64,000 nt of DNA, from assembly GCF_042650885.1 (NCBI RefSeq), contig NZ_JBHSBU010000001.1, forward strand, positions 434,001 to 498,000, read 5' to 3'. The position numbers and the translations under genes are program-made. This DNA comes from Chitinimonas_A lacunae (lineage in GTDB: Bacteria > Pseudomonadota > Gammaproteobacteria > Burkholderiales > Chitinimonadaceae). This document shows positions 27,084-35,994 of this stretch, piece by piece; the first letter of the stretch is position 1; every line of letters begins with the position of its first letter. A model generated the notes under the pieces. It saw only the letters and a program-made list of their open reading frames with translations, did not search any database and was not told the DNA's origin.

Positions 27084-27569
27084 ATGCCGATCTCTTCCCT
27101 CCTGCGTCCGATCGACCAGCAACTCTTCGATCAACTGACCACCGCTGCCGCCGCCTCGCCACGTCGGCGACTCAACCACAATTTTCATGCGACGCCGACC
27201 GATCCATGCCAGCGCTTTCTCAATGCCTTGCTGCCCGACAGCTATGTACGGCCCCATCGCCATCTTGAGTGCGAAGAGACGCTGCTGGTGCTGCGTGGAG
27301 CGATTGGGGTGCTGCTATTCGATGAGGCGGGCGGCCTGACGGCAACGGTCCGGCTCGAAGCGGGAGGACAGGTCGGCATGGCCCTGGCGGCCAATGTGTT
27401 TCATTCGCTGGTGGTACTGGGTGCGCCGGCGGTGATTTTCGAGTGTAAGGATGGACCGTATCGGCCACTGGTCACCGAGGAATGGGCAGCTTGGGCGCCA
27501 CAGGAAGGGAGGGCGGCTGCCGTCGACTATCTGGCGTGGATGCGGGGGCAGTTCGCGGAAGTTATCTAA
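27084..27569 (+). CDS. WbuC-family cupin metalloprotein
   Basis: A 161-residue cupin. The WbuC signature is present: RRRLNHNFH near the start, then RFLNALLPDSYVRPHRHLECEETLLVLRGAIGVLLFDE, where HRH plus Glu are the metal ligands, and a final VFHSLVVLGAPAVIFECKDGPY with the last His. The ATG at 27084 is chosen; the in-frame extension to 26940 lacks a ribosome site. WbuC proteins occur near polysaccharide clusters, but no such genes are adjacent and the reaction is unknown. One copy of the recurrent element starts two bases after the stop. Confidence 0.82.
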   Translation: MPISSLLRPIDQQLFDQLTTAAAASPRRRLNHNFHATPTDPCQRFLNALLPDSYVRPHRHLECEETLLVLRGAIGVLLFDEAGGLTATVRLEAGGQVGMALAANVFHSLVVLGAPAVIFECKDGPYRPLVTEEWAAWAPQEGRAAAVDYLAWMRGQFAEVI

Positions 27570-27571
27570 AG

Positions 27572-27600
27572 TTCAAAATAAGTGCATATTCTCTGCAAGG
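27572..27600 (+). repeat. Recurrent AT-rich TGC-N9-GC element, copy 5
   Basis: TTCAAAATAAGTGC, nine bases, GCAAGG. It begins two bases after the stop of the cupin gene, on its coding strand. Confidence 0.55.
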
Positions 27601-27632
27601 CAGAGATTCGCATTTAAACAAAAATAGTGATT

Positions 27633-27914
27633 TCATGCGGTCGGATAGCGGACCATCTGTTGCAGCCCGGTAGACTCCGCCTCGCTGGCATCGACCGACT
27701 CCACCCGCGCCAGCTCAGGGCCGCGCCTGGCCCAGGCAAGCAGTTGGGCGATGGCCTCGGCCTCTCCCTCGATATGGGCTTCGACGCTGCCATCGAGCCG
27801 GTTTCTGACCCAACCGTTGACGCCAAGACGCTTGGCTTCCTGCTCGAAGCCATAGCGGTAGCTGACGCCTTGCACGAGGCCGCAAATCCGCAGATGACGG
27901 GCAATCGGATCCAT
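27633..27914 (-). CDS. acyP: Acylphosphatase
   Basis: A 93-residue enzyme of the usual size. LRICGLVQGVSYRYGF carries the phosphate-binding loop with the catalytic Arg, and NGWVRNRLDGSVEAHIEG holds the catalytic Asn. It hydrolyses carboxyl-phosphate bonds in acylphosphates in the cytoplasm. GGAGT precedes the ATG at 27914. It is a single gene, convergent with the cupin gene. Confidence 0.9.
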   Translation of the reverse strand: MDPIARHLRICGLVQGVSYRYGFEQEAKRLGVNGWVRNRLDGSVEAHIEGEAEAIAQLLAWARRGPELARVESVDASEAESTGLQQMVRYPTA

Positions 27915-28058
27915 AAGGCACACTCCTGGACAGACAAAGAAGGCCACACGATGGGCAGTGTCGTTGCATTGCTGACCATGTCGAGCGAGGCCGGTCAGCG
28001 CTCCCGGAGAAAGGGCGATTCACCATATTCAGGAAGAAAATCTGTATTTTCCTCAAGA

Positions 28059-28087
28059 CTGGCTAAACGTCTTGCAGAGATTTTTCC
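28059..28087 (-). repeat. Recurrent AT-rich TGC-N9-GC element, copy 6
   Basis: On the minus strand: GGAAAAATCTCTGC, nine bases, AGCCAG. It starts 18 bases after the HAD gene stop and is nearly the same as the copy at 13042. Confidence 0.55.
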
Positions 28088-28105
28088 TAAAATTTTCCAG
28101 TTTAT

Positions 28106-28795
28106 TCATACCAGACAACAGGTACGCTGCCACACCGCTTCGCGCAGCAAGCTGTGCGCCTGGCCGAGACTGCCGACGATTCGATGGCCCAGGGCGCGCA
28201 GGGCGGTGCTGGGCGGCTTGATGTCGGGGATCTGGATCGGCGTCATGCCGGCTGCCAGAGCGGCCTGCACGCCCGGTTCGGAATCCTCCAGCACGATGCA
28301 ATGGGCCGGCGCCACGCCAAGCAGGTCGGCGGCCTTGAGATAGATGTCGGGCGCCGGCTTGGGCTGTTCGATCTCGTCACCGCAGACGCTGACCGGAAAG
28401 CGCGGCAGCAGGCCGCTGCTGCGCAGATTGCCCTGGGCACGCTGGCGGGTCGACGAGGTGGCGACCGCCTTGGGCAGGCGAACCGCATCGAGCCAGTCGA
28501 GCAGCTCGGTCAGACCGGGCTTGAGCGGGATGCCGGCTTCGATCCGCCCCAGATAAAGCGCTTCGGTGCGGGCAAAGATCGCATCGATGGGCAAGTCGGG
28601 GCCAAAGCGTTCCAGCAGCATGGCGCGACACAGCCGGTCGTGTAGACCGACCATCGCATGGAGCACGCTGTCGTCGAAATCGTGACCATGTTCGCGGGCG
28701 GCCTGGCGCCAGGCACGCAGCACGGCGCGTTCGCTGTCCAGCATCAGACCGTCCATATCGAACAGAACGGCGGCAATCGGAAAATCGAGTTTCAT
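28106..28795 (-). CDS. HAD-family phosphatase (beta-phosphoglucomutase-like)
   Basis: A 229-residue HAD hydrolase of subfamily IA. Motif I is DMDGLMLDSE with the nucleophile and acid Asp residues; the cap follows; motif II is VATSSTR; motif III has the Lys in EQPKPAPDIYLKAA; motif IV is VLEDSEPGVQAALAAG. The DMDG start and substrate cap match beta-phosphoglucomutase/YcjU-type or sugar-phosphate phosphatases; the substrate is not predictable. Its ATG overlaps the upstream acetyltransferase stop by four bases, so the pair is co-translated. Confidence 0.85.
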   Translation of the reverse strand: MKLDFPIAAVLFDMDGLMLDSERAVLRAWRQAAREHGHDFDDSVLHAMVGLHDRLCRAMLLERFGPDLPIDAIFARTEALYLGRIEAGIPLKPGLTELLDWLDAVRLPKAVATSSTRQRAQGNLRSSGLLPRFPVSVCGDEIEQPKPAPDIYLKAADLLGVAPAHCIVLEDSEPGVQAALAAGMTPIQIPDIKPPSTALRALGHRIVGSLGQAHSLLREAVWQRTCCLV

Positions 28796-29364
28796 CGTTG
28801 AAGAGCGCGCCAGTCGCGCTGAAGAAGGGAATAACAAGCAAGATCGTGATAGGCGTTGGCCCAGAAGGCCTGCTCGCGATGCACGCCTTCGAGCGCAAAG
28901 CCCAGCTTCTCCACCAGTCGGATCGACGGCAGGTTGTCGGGGTGGATTTCGGCCTGGATACGGTTTACCTGCATCACCTCGAAACCGTACTCGAGCACCG
29001 CACGCATGGCTTCGGTCATCAGACCTTGACCCCAGGCAGCACGCCCGAGTTCATAGCCGACTACACAATTGCGCCAGTTGGGATTCCAGCGAAACAGACC
29101 ACAGGTGCCGACCAGCAACTGATCTTCGCGCCGCACCAGGGCCCAGCGCGTACCCGGTGCCGGGGCGCGCCGCCATTCGGCGAAGATTTCGATCAGTCGG
29201 AATGCCTGCTGCGGCTGGGTCAGCGGGTCGCTGCCAAACCAGCGCATGGCTTCGTGATCGGAGTGGATGGCATAGAGCGGTTCGGCATCGGCAGGCGTCA
29301 GCTCGCGCAACAGCAGGCGCTCGGTGTGCAGAACCGGGAAGGGGGGAGGAGTCGGGGTCTTCAT
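28792..29364 (-). CDS. GNAT acetyltransferase, RimJ-like
   Basis: A 190-residue GNAT-fold enzyme: TERLLLRELTPADAEPLYAIHSD at the start, the acetyl-CoA binding region YELGRAAWGQGLMTEAMRAVLEYGF, then INRIQAEIHPDNLPSIRLVEKLGFALEG. This is the RimJ/RimL group that acetylates N-terminal amines or small molecules. The stop overlaps the start of the HAD phosphatase gene by four bases. A terminator for the upstream metG lies just before its start, so it may have its own promoter. Confidence 0.85.
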   Translation of the reverse strand: MKTPTPPPFPVLHTERLLLRELTPADAEPLYAIHSDHEAMRWFGSDPLTQPQQAFRLIEIFAEWRRAPAPGTRWALVRREDQLLVGTCGLFRWNPNWRNCVVGYELGRAAWGQGLMTEAMRAVLEYGFEVMQVNRIQAEIHPDNLPSIRLVEKLGFALEGVHREQAFWANAYHDLACYSLLQRDWRALQR

Positions 29365-29369
29365 GGCGG

Positions 29370-29393
29370 AAAAACGGGCGGCCGCAGCCGCCC
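29370..29393 (-). terminator. Intrinsic terminator of metG
   Basis: GGGCGGC, a four-base loop and GCCGCCC are followed on the minus strand by GTTTTT. It lies 13 bases past the metG stop. Confidence 0.8.
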
Positions 29394-29405
29394 GCCTCGA
29401 TAGGC

Positions 29406-31430
29406 TCAGCGCACGCGCATACCCGGTTGGGCGCCACTGTCAGGCGACAGGATGAACAGGCCGGGCGCCATATCGCCGCTGGCGGCCAGCACCATGCCTT
29501 CCGACAGGCCGAACTTCATCTTGCGCGGGGCCAGATTGGCCACCATCACGGTCAGCCGGCCGATCAGGTCTTCGGGCCGATAGGCCGACTTGATGCCGGC
29601 AAATACATTGCGCGTCTCGCTGCCGATATCGAGCGTGAGTTGCAGCAGCTTCTCGGCGCCTTCGACATGGCGCGCGTCGACGATACGGGCGATGCGCAGG
29701 TCGATCTTGCCGAAATCGTCGATCGAGATGGTGTCGGCGATCGGTTCGAATTGCGGGGCAGCGGCCGGCTGGTCGGCGTTGAGGTTCTGGCGATTGGCTT
29801 CCACCAGGGCGTCGAGCTGTTTCGGGTCGATACGAGTCATCAGATGCTGGTAAGGCTGGATAGGATGGTCAAGCAACAGCGTCTCGGCATCGCTCCAGGT
29901 GAGCGGTGCGATCGCCAGGAAAGTCTCCACCTCGGCCGTCAGGCGCGGCAGGATCGGCTTGAGATACAGGGTCAGCAGGCGGAAGGCATTGATCAACAGG
30001 CTGCACGACTGGTGCAGCGCGGTTTCCTGGTCTTGCTGGCGCGCCAGCTCCCACGGCTTGACCTGGTCCACATACTGGTTGACCTCGTCGGCCAGGGCCA
30101 TGATCTCGCGCACGGCGCGGCCGTATTCGCGGTTCTCGTAGGCTTCAGCCAGCGCCGGGGCGGCCCGTTGCAGCCGGGCCAGCAGGTCGGTATCGGGCAG
30201 GCCGGCGGCCAGACGGCCGTTGAAACGCTTGGTCAGGAAGCCGGCCGCGCGGCTGGCGATATTGATGTACTTGCCCACCAGGTCGGCGTTGACCCGCAGA
30301 GCGAAGTCCTCCATCGACAGGTCTGCGTCCTCGATCCGGCTATTGAGCTTGGCGGCGTAGTAGTAGCGCAGCCACTCGGGGTTGAGGCCGAGTTCGAGGT
30401 AGCTGCGGGCGGTGATAAAGGTGCCGCGCGACTTGGACATCTTTTCGCCGTTGACCGTCAGCATGCCATGGGCGTGCACCGCCGTCGGGGTGCGGTAGCC
30501 CGAGAAATGCAGCATGGCCGGCCAGAACAGCGCATGGAAGTACAGGATGTCCTTGCCGATGAAATGGTACAGCTCGGCATCGCTGCCGGCCTTCCACCAG
30601 GCGTCGAAGTCGATGCCCAGCCGGTCGAACAGATTCTTGCACGAGCCCATATAGCCGATCGGGGCATCAAGCCAGACATAGAAGTACTTGCCCGGTGCAT
30701 CGGGAATTTCGAAACCGAAATAGGGGGCGTCGCGGCTGATATCCCAGTCTTGCAGACCGGCCTCGAACCATTCGGCCATCTTGTTGGCCGCCTCGGGTTG
30801 CAGACGGCCGGCTTCACGGGTCCAGTTGGCCAGGAAATCGGTGCAGTCGCCGAGCTTGAAGAAATAATGCTCGGAATCGCGCAGTTCGGGCTTGGCACCC
30901 GAGACTGCCGAATAGGGGTTTTTCAGTTCGGTCGGGCCATAGGTGGCGCCGCAGCGTTCGCAGTTGTCACCGTACTGGTCGGCGCTGCCACATTTGGGGC
31001 ATTCGCCTTTGACGAAACGGTCGGGCAGGAACATGCCTTTTTCCGGATCGTAGAGCTGGCTGATGCTGCGGCGGACGATCTTGCCGTCTTCCTTCAGGCG
31101 ACGGTAGACGGTATAGGCCAACTCGCGCGTCTCTTCGGAGTTGGTGCTGTGGTAGTTGTCAAAGCCGATCTGAAAGCCCTGGAAATCGGCCAACTGCTCG
31201 CCGTGCATCCGCGCCACCAGCGCCTCGGGCGTGACGCCCTGTTTTTCGGCGTTGATCATGATCGGCGTGCCGTGGGTGTCGGACGCGCAGATGTAGTAGC
31301 ACTCGTGGCCGCGCATCTTCTGGAACCGGGCCCAGATATCGGTCTGGACGTATTCGACCAGATGGCCCAGATGGATCGGGCCATTGGCATAGGGCAGGGC
31401 GGAGGTGACGAGTATCTTGCGGGACTTCAA
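29406..31430 (-). CDS. metG: Methionyl-tRNA synthetase
   Basis: A 674-residue class I synthetase. It has the HIGH-type motif GPIHLGHLVEY near residue 15, the zinc knuckle CPKCGSADQYGDNCERCGATY, KMSKSRGTF in the KMSKS loop, and a C-terminal EMAPII-like tRNA-binding domain (from about 565, DLRIARIVDARHVEGAEKLLQL). It charges tRNA-Met. The start is a TTG: AAGGA lies seven bases upstream and LKSRKILVTSALPYANG is the usual N-terminus. An out-of-frame ATG in between forms a two-codon frame, ATG-CCT-TGA, whose stop overlaps the TTG. Confidence 0.95.
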   Translation of the reverse strand: MKSRKILVTSALPYANGPIHLGHLVEYVQTDIWARFQKMRGHECYYICASDTHGTPIMINAEKQGVTPEALVARMHGEQLADFQGFQIGFDNYHSTNSEETRELAYTVYRRLKEDGKIVRRSISQLYDPEKGMFLPDRFVKGECPKCGSADQYGDNCERCGATYGPTELKNPYSAVSGAKPELRDSEHYFFKLGDCTDFLANWTREAGRLQPEAANKMAEWFEAGLQDWDISRDAPYFGFEIPDAPGKYFYVWLDAPIGYMGSCKNLFDRLGIDFDAWWKAGSDAELYHFIGKDILYFHALFWPAMLHFSGYRTPTAVHAHGMLTVNGEKMSKSRGTFITARSYLELGLNPEWLRYYYAAKLNSRIEDADLSMEDFALRVNADLVGKYINIASRAAGFLTKRFNGRLAAGLPDTDLLARLQRAAPALAEAYENREYGRAVREIMALADEVNQYVDQVKPWELARQQDQETALHQSCSLLINAFRLLTLYLKPILPRLTAEVETFLAIAPLTWSDAETLLLDHPIQPYQHLMTRIDPKQLDALVEANRQNLNADQPAAAPQFEPIADTISIDDFGKIDLRIARIVDARHVEGAEKLLQLTLDIGSETRNVFAGIKSAYRPEDLIGRLTVMVANLAPRKMKFGLSEGMVLAASGDMAPGLFILSPDSGAQPGMRVR

Positions 31431-31594
31431 GGCATTGTCCTTCCTGTTGGGCGAGGGCGGGCAGAAATGCACGATTATAGCCGCAACCGCGCCGACCGTT
31501 GCGGCCGGCACGGCCTGGCCGTACCGGCTGAGTGCGGGGCATGGCAATGCGTGGGTGGTCTCTGGCGCAGATCAAGTAGGGAATTGGAACGAAA

Positions 31595-31623
31595 GTAAAA
31601 ATATATGCAAATCTTGTGCAAGA
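31595..31623 (+). repeat. Recurrent AT-rich TGC-N9-GC element, copy 7
   Basis: GTAAAAATATATGC, nine bases, GCAAGA. It lies between the start of metG (minus strand) and the dioxygenase gene; one of two copies not 3' of a gene on its own strand. Confidence 0.5.
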
Positions 31624-31834
31624 ACCTATGAAATATAGATAAGAAATGTACTAAAAACTGACATTCCTTTGAGGGGTCGCGGAGCTTCGGGTCGCAGACA
31701 CTGTGGCTGATTTTTCGCCGGATCTTCCCGCCTTGTCACGGCGGCCGCCGTGCGGCGGCTGCGGTCGGGGCGCCTTGCTGTTAAAATCATGCCCCCGCCG
31801 AAAAGGCGCTATTTTTCTGCCCGAGGAAACCGAA

Positions 31835-32677
31835 TTGAACGTCTTGACCGTCGATTACCGCGCCCCTGACGCCGCTGCCCGTTTTACCGAATCGCTCCGC
31901 ACCACGGGCTTTGGTGTGCTCAAGAACCATCCGATTCCGCAGGAGCTGGTCGAATCGATCTATAGCGAGTGGCTGGGCTTTTTCGACGGCGAAGACAAGC
32001 ATCAATATGCCTTCGACCCGGCCAAGCAGGACGGTTTCTTCTCCACCGCCATCTCCGAAACCGCCAAGGGCCATACGGTCAAGGACATCAAGGAATACTT
32101 CCATATCTACCCCTGGGGCCGGATTCCGCCCGCCCTGTCCGAGCGTGCGCTGCGCTATTACGAACTGGCCAATGCGCTGGCCGCCGAACTGCTGGGCTGG
32201 GTCGAGGCGCACAGCCCGGCTGAAGTGAAGCAGCGCTTCAGCGAGCCGCTGTCGGGGATGATTGCGAAGAGCCCATGCACCTTGCTGCGGGTGCTGCGCT
32301 ATCCGCCCCTGTCGGGCAACGAACCCGAAGGCGCGCTGCGGGCGGCGGCGCATGAGGACATCAATCTGCTGACGGTGCTGCCGGCTGCCAACGAGCCGGG
32401 TCTGCAAGTCAAGGGCAGCGATGGTGCCTGGCATGATGTGCCGTGCGATTTCGGCACGCTGGTCATCAATATCGGCGATATGCTGCAAGAGGCGTCGGGC
32501 GGCTACTACCCATCGACCTCGCACCGGGTGGTCAACCCGACTGGCGAGGGCCGCTTCAAGTCGCGCATCTCGCTGCCACTGTTCCTGCATCCGCGCGACG
32601 AAGTGGTCTTGTCGGAACGCTATACCGCCCGCAGCTATCTCGATGAGCGCCTGCGTGAACTGGGCGTGAAGATGTAA
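31835..32677 (+). CDS. 2-oxoglutarate/Fe(II) dioxygenase, isopenicillin-N-synthase-like
   Basis: A 280-residue enzyme of the IPNS-like superfamily. Iron ligands are HED (in AAHEDINLLTVLP) and the later His (STSHRVVNP); the 2OG-binding Arg is in FKSRISLPLF. The N-terminal pattern FTESLRTTGFGVLKNHPI is typical. The start is a TTG at 31835 preceded by GAGGAAA; longer frames to 31703 are not supported. Possible roles range from amino-acid hydroxylation to ethylene-forming-type chemistry; not resolved. It sits 36 bases before the ApbC gene and may be co-transcribed. Confidence 0.82.
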   Translation: MNVLTVDYRAPDAAARFTESLRTTGFGVLKNHPIPQELVESIYSEWLGFFDGEDKHQYAFDPAKQDGFFSTAISETAKGHTVKDIKEYFHIYPWGRIPPALSERALRYYELANALAAELLGWVEAHSPAEVKQRFSEPLSGMIAKSPCTLLRVLRYPPLSGNEPEGALRAAAHEDINLLTVLPAANEPGLQVKGSDGAWHDVPCDFGTLVINIGDMLQEASGGYYPSTSHRVVNPTGEGRFKSRISLPLFLHPRDEVVLSERYTARSYLDERLRELGVKM

Positions 32678-32713
32678 AGGTCGATGTTTCCCTTGTTTCG
32701 ACGGAGTCGTGCC

Positions 32714-33802
32714 ATGGTCAGCGAAGCCCAACTGCTGGACTTACTGAAAACCTGTATCGATGCCGACAGCGGCCGCGACTATGTGACGCTGAAATCGGTA
32801 CGAGAGCTCAATGTGGATGGCAGTCGGGTGCAGCTCGATATCGTGCTGCCCTATCCGGCGCAGAGCCGCTACGCCGCCATCAAGGCCGAGCTGGCGGCGG
32901 CGCTGGCTGCCGTGCCGGGCGTAGCCGAGGTCGAGGTGACGGTCAGTCACCAGATCGATGCCCATACCGTACAGCGCGGCCTGACGCCGCTGCCCGGGGT
33001 CAAGAACGTCATTGCCGTGGCAAGCGGCAAGGGCGGGGTCGGCAAATCGACCACCGCCGTCAATCTGGCGCTGGCCTTGGCCGCCGAAGGCGCCATGGTG
33101 GGGCTGCTGGACGCCGACATCTATGGTCCGTCGCAGCCGATGATGCTGGGTCTGCAAGGCGCGCGACCCGAGTCGCCTGATGACCGGACCATCGTGCCGC
33201 TGCGTGCCCATGGCTTGCAGACCATGAGCATCGGTTTCCTGATCGATGCCGAGCAGCCGATGGTCTGGCGCGGGCCGATGGTGACCCAGGCCCTGATGCA
33301 GCTGCTGACCGATACCCGCTGGGAGTCGCTCGACTATCTGGTGATCGATCTGCCGCCCGGTACCGGTGATATTCAGCTGACGCTGTCGCAGCGCGTACCG
33401 TTGACCGGAGCGCTGATCGTCACCACGCCGCAGGATATTGCGCTGCTCGATGCGCGTAAGGGCCTGAGAATGTTCGAGAAGGTCGGGGTGCCGGTGGCCG
33501 GGATCGTCGAGAATATGGCCATCCATATCTGCTCGCAGTGCGGTCATGCCGAGCCGATCTTTGGCGAGGGCGGCGGTGCCAGGATGGCTGCCGAGTATGG
33601 CGTGGAGCTGCTGGGTCAGTTGCCGCTTGACTTGAGCATCCGTCAATCGACCGACGAGGGCCGACCTTCGGTGGTGGCCGATCCAACCGGCCAGGTAGCG
33701 CAGTTGTACCGGACTATCGCCCGCCGGGTGGCTGTGAAGATCGGCGAGAAGGCCAAGGATTTTTCGGCGCGGATGCCGAAGATCGTGATCCAAAATACCT
33801 GA
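32714..33802 (+). CDS. apbC: Iron-sulfur carrier ATPase ApbC (Mrp/NBP35 family)
   Basis: A 362-residue protein. The N-terminal MIP18-like domain (about 1-85, DYVTLKSVRELNVDGSRVQLDIVLPYP) precedes a deviant Walker A, GKGGVGKSTTAVN (105-117), and the switch regions LLDADIYGPSQP and LPPGTGDIQLTL. The CxxC pair (HICSQCGH, about 283-286) binds a bridging 4Fe-4S cluster at the dimer interface. It moves clusters to apo-proteins. GGAG precedes the ATG at 32714. Confidence 0.93.
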   Translation: MVSEAQLLDLLKTCIDADSGRDYVTLKSVRELNVDGSRVQLDIVLPYPAQSRYAAIKAELAAALAAVPGVAEVEVTVSHQIDAHTVQRGLTPLPGVKNVIAVASGKGGVGKSTTAVNLALALAAEGAMVGLLDADIYGPSQPMMLGLQGARPESPDDRTIVPLRAHGLQTMSIGFLIDAEQPMVWRGPMVTQALMQLLTDTRWESLDYLVIDLPPGTGDIQLTLSQRVPLTGALIVTTPQDIALLDARKGLRMFEKVGVPVAGIVENMAIHICSQCGHAEPIFGEGGGARMAAEYGVELLGQLPLDLSIRQSTDEGRPSVVADPTGQVAQLYRTIARRVAVKIGEKAKDFSARMPKIVIQNT

Positions 33803-33846
33803 CGATGGCAGGCGACCCGAAGGTCGCCGCGACCACGGAGTTTTCT

Positions 33847-34422
33847 ATGAGCATCAAATCCGACCGCTGGATACGCCGCATGGCAGCCGATCACGGCATG
33901 ATCGAGCCGTTCGAGCCGGGCCAGGTACGCAGCGTTGATGGCCAGCGAATCGTGTCCTACGGCACGTCGAGCTATGGCTACGATATCCGCTGCGCTGACG
34001 AATTCAAGGTCTTCACCAATCTGAATTCCACCATCGTCGATCCGAAGAATTTCGACGAACAGAGCTTTGTCAATGTATCGGGCAAGGGCTATTGCATCAT
34101 TCCGCCCAATTCATTTGCCCTGGCGCGCACGGTGGAATACTTCCGCATTCCGCGCAATGTCCTGACGATCTGCCTGGGCAAATCGACCTATGCCCGCTGC
34201 GGCATCATCGTCAACGTCACCCCGTTCGAACCCGAGTGGGAAGGCTATGTGACGCTGGAGTTCTCCAATACCACGCCGCTGCCGGCCAAGATCTATGCCG
34301 GTGAAGGCTGCGCCCAGGTGCTGTTCTTCGAGGCCGATGCCGATGATGTGTGCGAGGTGTCCTACCGCGATCGTGGCGGCAAGTATCAAGGACAGGTTGG
34401 CGTGACTCTGCCCAAGGCTTGA
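33847..34422 (+). CDS. dcd: dCTP deaminase
   Basis: A 191-residue enzyme that deaminates dCTP to dUTP for thymidylate synthesis. Conserved blocks are MSIKSDRWIRRMA, SYGTSSYGYDIRCADEFKVF, the nucleotide-binding GKSTYARCGIIVNVTPFEPEWEGYVTLEFSNTTPLP split across the core, and the final GKYQGQVGVTLPKA. Glu in PEWEGY is the catalytic general base. It lies 44 bases after apbC on the same strand. The stop overlaps the start of one recurrent element copy. Confidence 0.93.
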   Translation: MSIKSDRWIRRMAADHGMIEPFEPGQVRSVDGQRIVSYGTSSYGYDIRCADEFKVFTNLNSTIVDPKNFDEQSFVNVSGKGYCIIPPNSFALARTVEYFRIPRNVLTICLGKSTYARCGIIVNVTPFEPEWEGYVTLEFSNTTPLPAKIYAGEGCAQVLFFEADADDVCEVSYRDRGGKYQGQVGVTLPKA

Positions 34423-34423
34423 T

Positions 34424-34452
34424 AGAAAATAAACTGCCAATCTTTCGCAAGA
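34424..34452 (+). repeat. Recurrent AT-rich TGC-N9-GC element, copy 8
   Basis: AGAAAATAAACTGC, nine bases, GCAAGA. It begins one base after the dcd stop. The 16-mer from 34422 is identical to the one at 23041. The intrinsic terminator follows about 35 bases later. Confidence 0.6.
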
Positions 34453-34477
34453 TTTGCAGCCTTATCGAGCAAAAAAA

Positions 34478-34509
34478 TAAAAAAGCCCGCTTAGTAAGCG
34501 GGCTTTTTT
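34478..34509. terminator. Bidirectional terminator between dcd and the phasin gene
   Basis: GCCCGCTTA and TAAGCGGGC form a nine-bp stem with a one-base loop and are flanked by A- and T-runs on both sides, so it can end transcription from both convergent genes. Confidence 0.9.
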
Positions 34510-34522
34510 GCCAGAAGCGGTC

Positions 34523-35071
34523 TTAGTTGACGCGGCTGGCGGATTTGACGGCGTCGCTGGTGGCGGTGGTCGCAGCCTTGACGCTGGCGTCGGCAAATTC
34601 GGCCACTTGCTTGGCGGCCTTGGTCATGCTGTCGACGGCGGCTGCGGTGGCGGCGACGGTCGATTTGACGCTCGACACCATCACATCCGTACCGGCAGGC
34701 GCGGAGCGGGCGGCACGGTCCATGGCGGAGACGACGCTGCGATTAAAGGTATTGAGGCGTTCTTCGAACAGTTGCGACAGCTCGGTTTGGGTCTGGGAGT
34801 ACAGTTCGTACAGATTGCGCGACAGGCCGAGCGAGGATTCGACGATCTGCTGGGTCAATTCGGCGCGCAGCGCCAGGGTCGATTGCAGATCACGGGGTTC
34901 ATTGAGGCGGGAAGTGGTTTGGGCCAGTTGTTCGATGGTCTGTTTGGCGGTATCGATTTGCAGCCTGGCGAGGCGTTCGCTGCTGTCCAGACCGATCTTG
35001 GAGACCCGCAAAACGGTCTCCAACTGCTGGTTGAGGAATTCGGTGTATGCTTGGGTGTTCTGTGCGACCAT
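34523..35071 (-). CDS. Phasin family protein
   Basis: A 182-residue helical protein starting MVAQNTQAYTEFLNQQLETVLRVSK, with long amphipathic helices and an Ala/Val/Thr-rich C-terminus, as in phasins (phasin_2 type) that coat polyhydroxyalkanoate granules. AGGAG lies eight bases before the ATG. It is divergent from phaR and the 210-base gap probably holds the shared PhaR-controlled promoters. The start codon is supported by the Shine-Dalgarno sequence; longer in-frame versions are not. Confidence 0.88.
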   Translation of the reverse strand: MVAQNTQAYTEFLNQQLETVLRVSKIGLDSSERLARLQIDTAKQTIEQLAQTTSRLNEPRDLQSTLALRAELTQQIVESSLGLSRNLYELYSQTQTELSQLFEERLNTFNRSVVSAMDRAARSAPAGTDVMVSSVKSTVAATAAAVDSMTKAAKQVAEFADASVKAATTATSDAVKSASRVN

Positions 35072-35284
35072 GGCTAATCTCCTTTGACTTGTGCTGTAGC
35101 AAGACGGACACTGCGCGGACGGTCGTTTCTGGTATAGTAATGTTGCTCCGCACAATCCGAAATCGATTCTAGAAACGCTGCTGTGGACTGTCAACGAATT
35201 TCTTGTGCAGCGCAGCAAAAACTATGGCGCAAGCGGGGCGGCAGGCTATTAAGTCGTTGATTTGAAAAATGGATGGGGAGATCG

Positions 35285-35866
35285 ATGAGCGAAGAAAAGC
35301 GCATCATCAAGAAATATCCGAACCGGCGCCTCTACGATACCGCGACGAGTTGCTATATCACGCTCGAAGACGTGAAGCAGTTGGTCCTGGAGAATGTCGA
35401 CATCTTGGTCGAGGACGCCAAGACCCACGAAGACATCACCCGCAGCGTGCTGTTGCAGATCATCCTGGAAGAGGAAAACGGCGGCGCGCCGATGTTCAGC
35501 TATGACATGCTGACCCAGATCATCCGCTTCTACGGTCACGCCATGCAGGGCCTGATGGGTAACTACCTGGAAAAGAACCTGCAACTCTTCGCCCAGATGC
35601 AGCAACGGTTGCAGGATCAATCGAAGTCCGTCTACGGCGGCGATAATCCGATGGCGGCCAATGCCAACCTATGGGGCGAATTCATGAAGTTCCAAGGGCC
35701 GGCGATGCAGAACATGATGACCAGCTATCTGGAACAGAGCACCAATATGTTCGTCGAGATGCAGCAACAGTTGCAGGATCGCGCCAAGAACCTCTGGAGT
35801 GGTTTCGGTTTCCAGGGCTTTCCGCCGCCGACCGGTGATAAGCCTAACAACGAGGGCAAGAAATAG
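35285..35866 (+). CDS. phaR: Polyhydroxyalkanoate synthesis repressor PhaR
   Basis: A 193-residue protein with the PHB/PHA accumulation regulator DNA-binding domain (RIIKKYPNRRLYDTATSCYITLEDVKQLV, 6-34) and a following PHB_acc region (EDITRSVLLQIILEEEN). The C-terminal half is Gln/Met-rich with two similar helical repeats (LGNYLEKNLQLFAQMQQRLQDQ-like and MTSYLEQSTNMFVEMQQQLQDR-like), as in granule-binding PhaR. It represses phasin and its own gene until granules titrate it. GGGGAG precedes the ATG at 35285. Confidence 0.92.
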   Translation: MSEEKRIIKKYPNRRLYDTATSCYITLEDVKQLVLENVDILVEDAKTHEDITRSVLLQIILEEENGGAPMFSYDMLTQIIRFYGHAMQGLMGNYLEKNLQLFAQMQQRLQDQSKSVYGGDNPMAANANLWGEFMKFQGPAMQNMMTSYLEQSTNMFVEMQQQLQDRAKNLWSGFGFQGFPPPTGDKPNNEGKK

Positions 35867-35899
35867 CACGGCGCTGCCGTTCTCTCGCTTGCCAGAGCG

Positions 35900-35935
35900 G
35901 GCGGGCATGTCAGATGACATGCCCGCCTTGTTTTA
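35900..35935 (+). terminator. Terminator of phaR
   Basis: GGCGGGCATGTC and its complement form a 12-bp stem with a four-base loop, followed by TTGTTTTA. Confidence 0.85.
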
Positions 35936-35994
35936 ATGTTTCTCCCTGTACCACCGTGAGAACCGGCTGCCTATACCAATCGTCGGCCGGAGCG

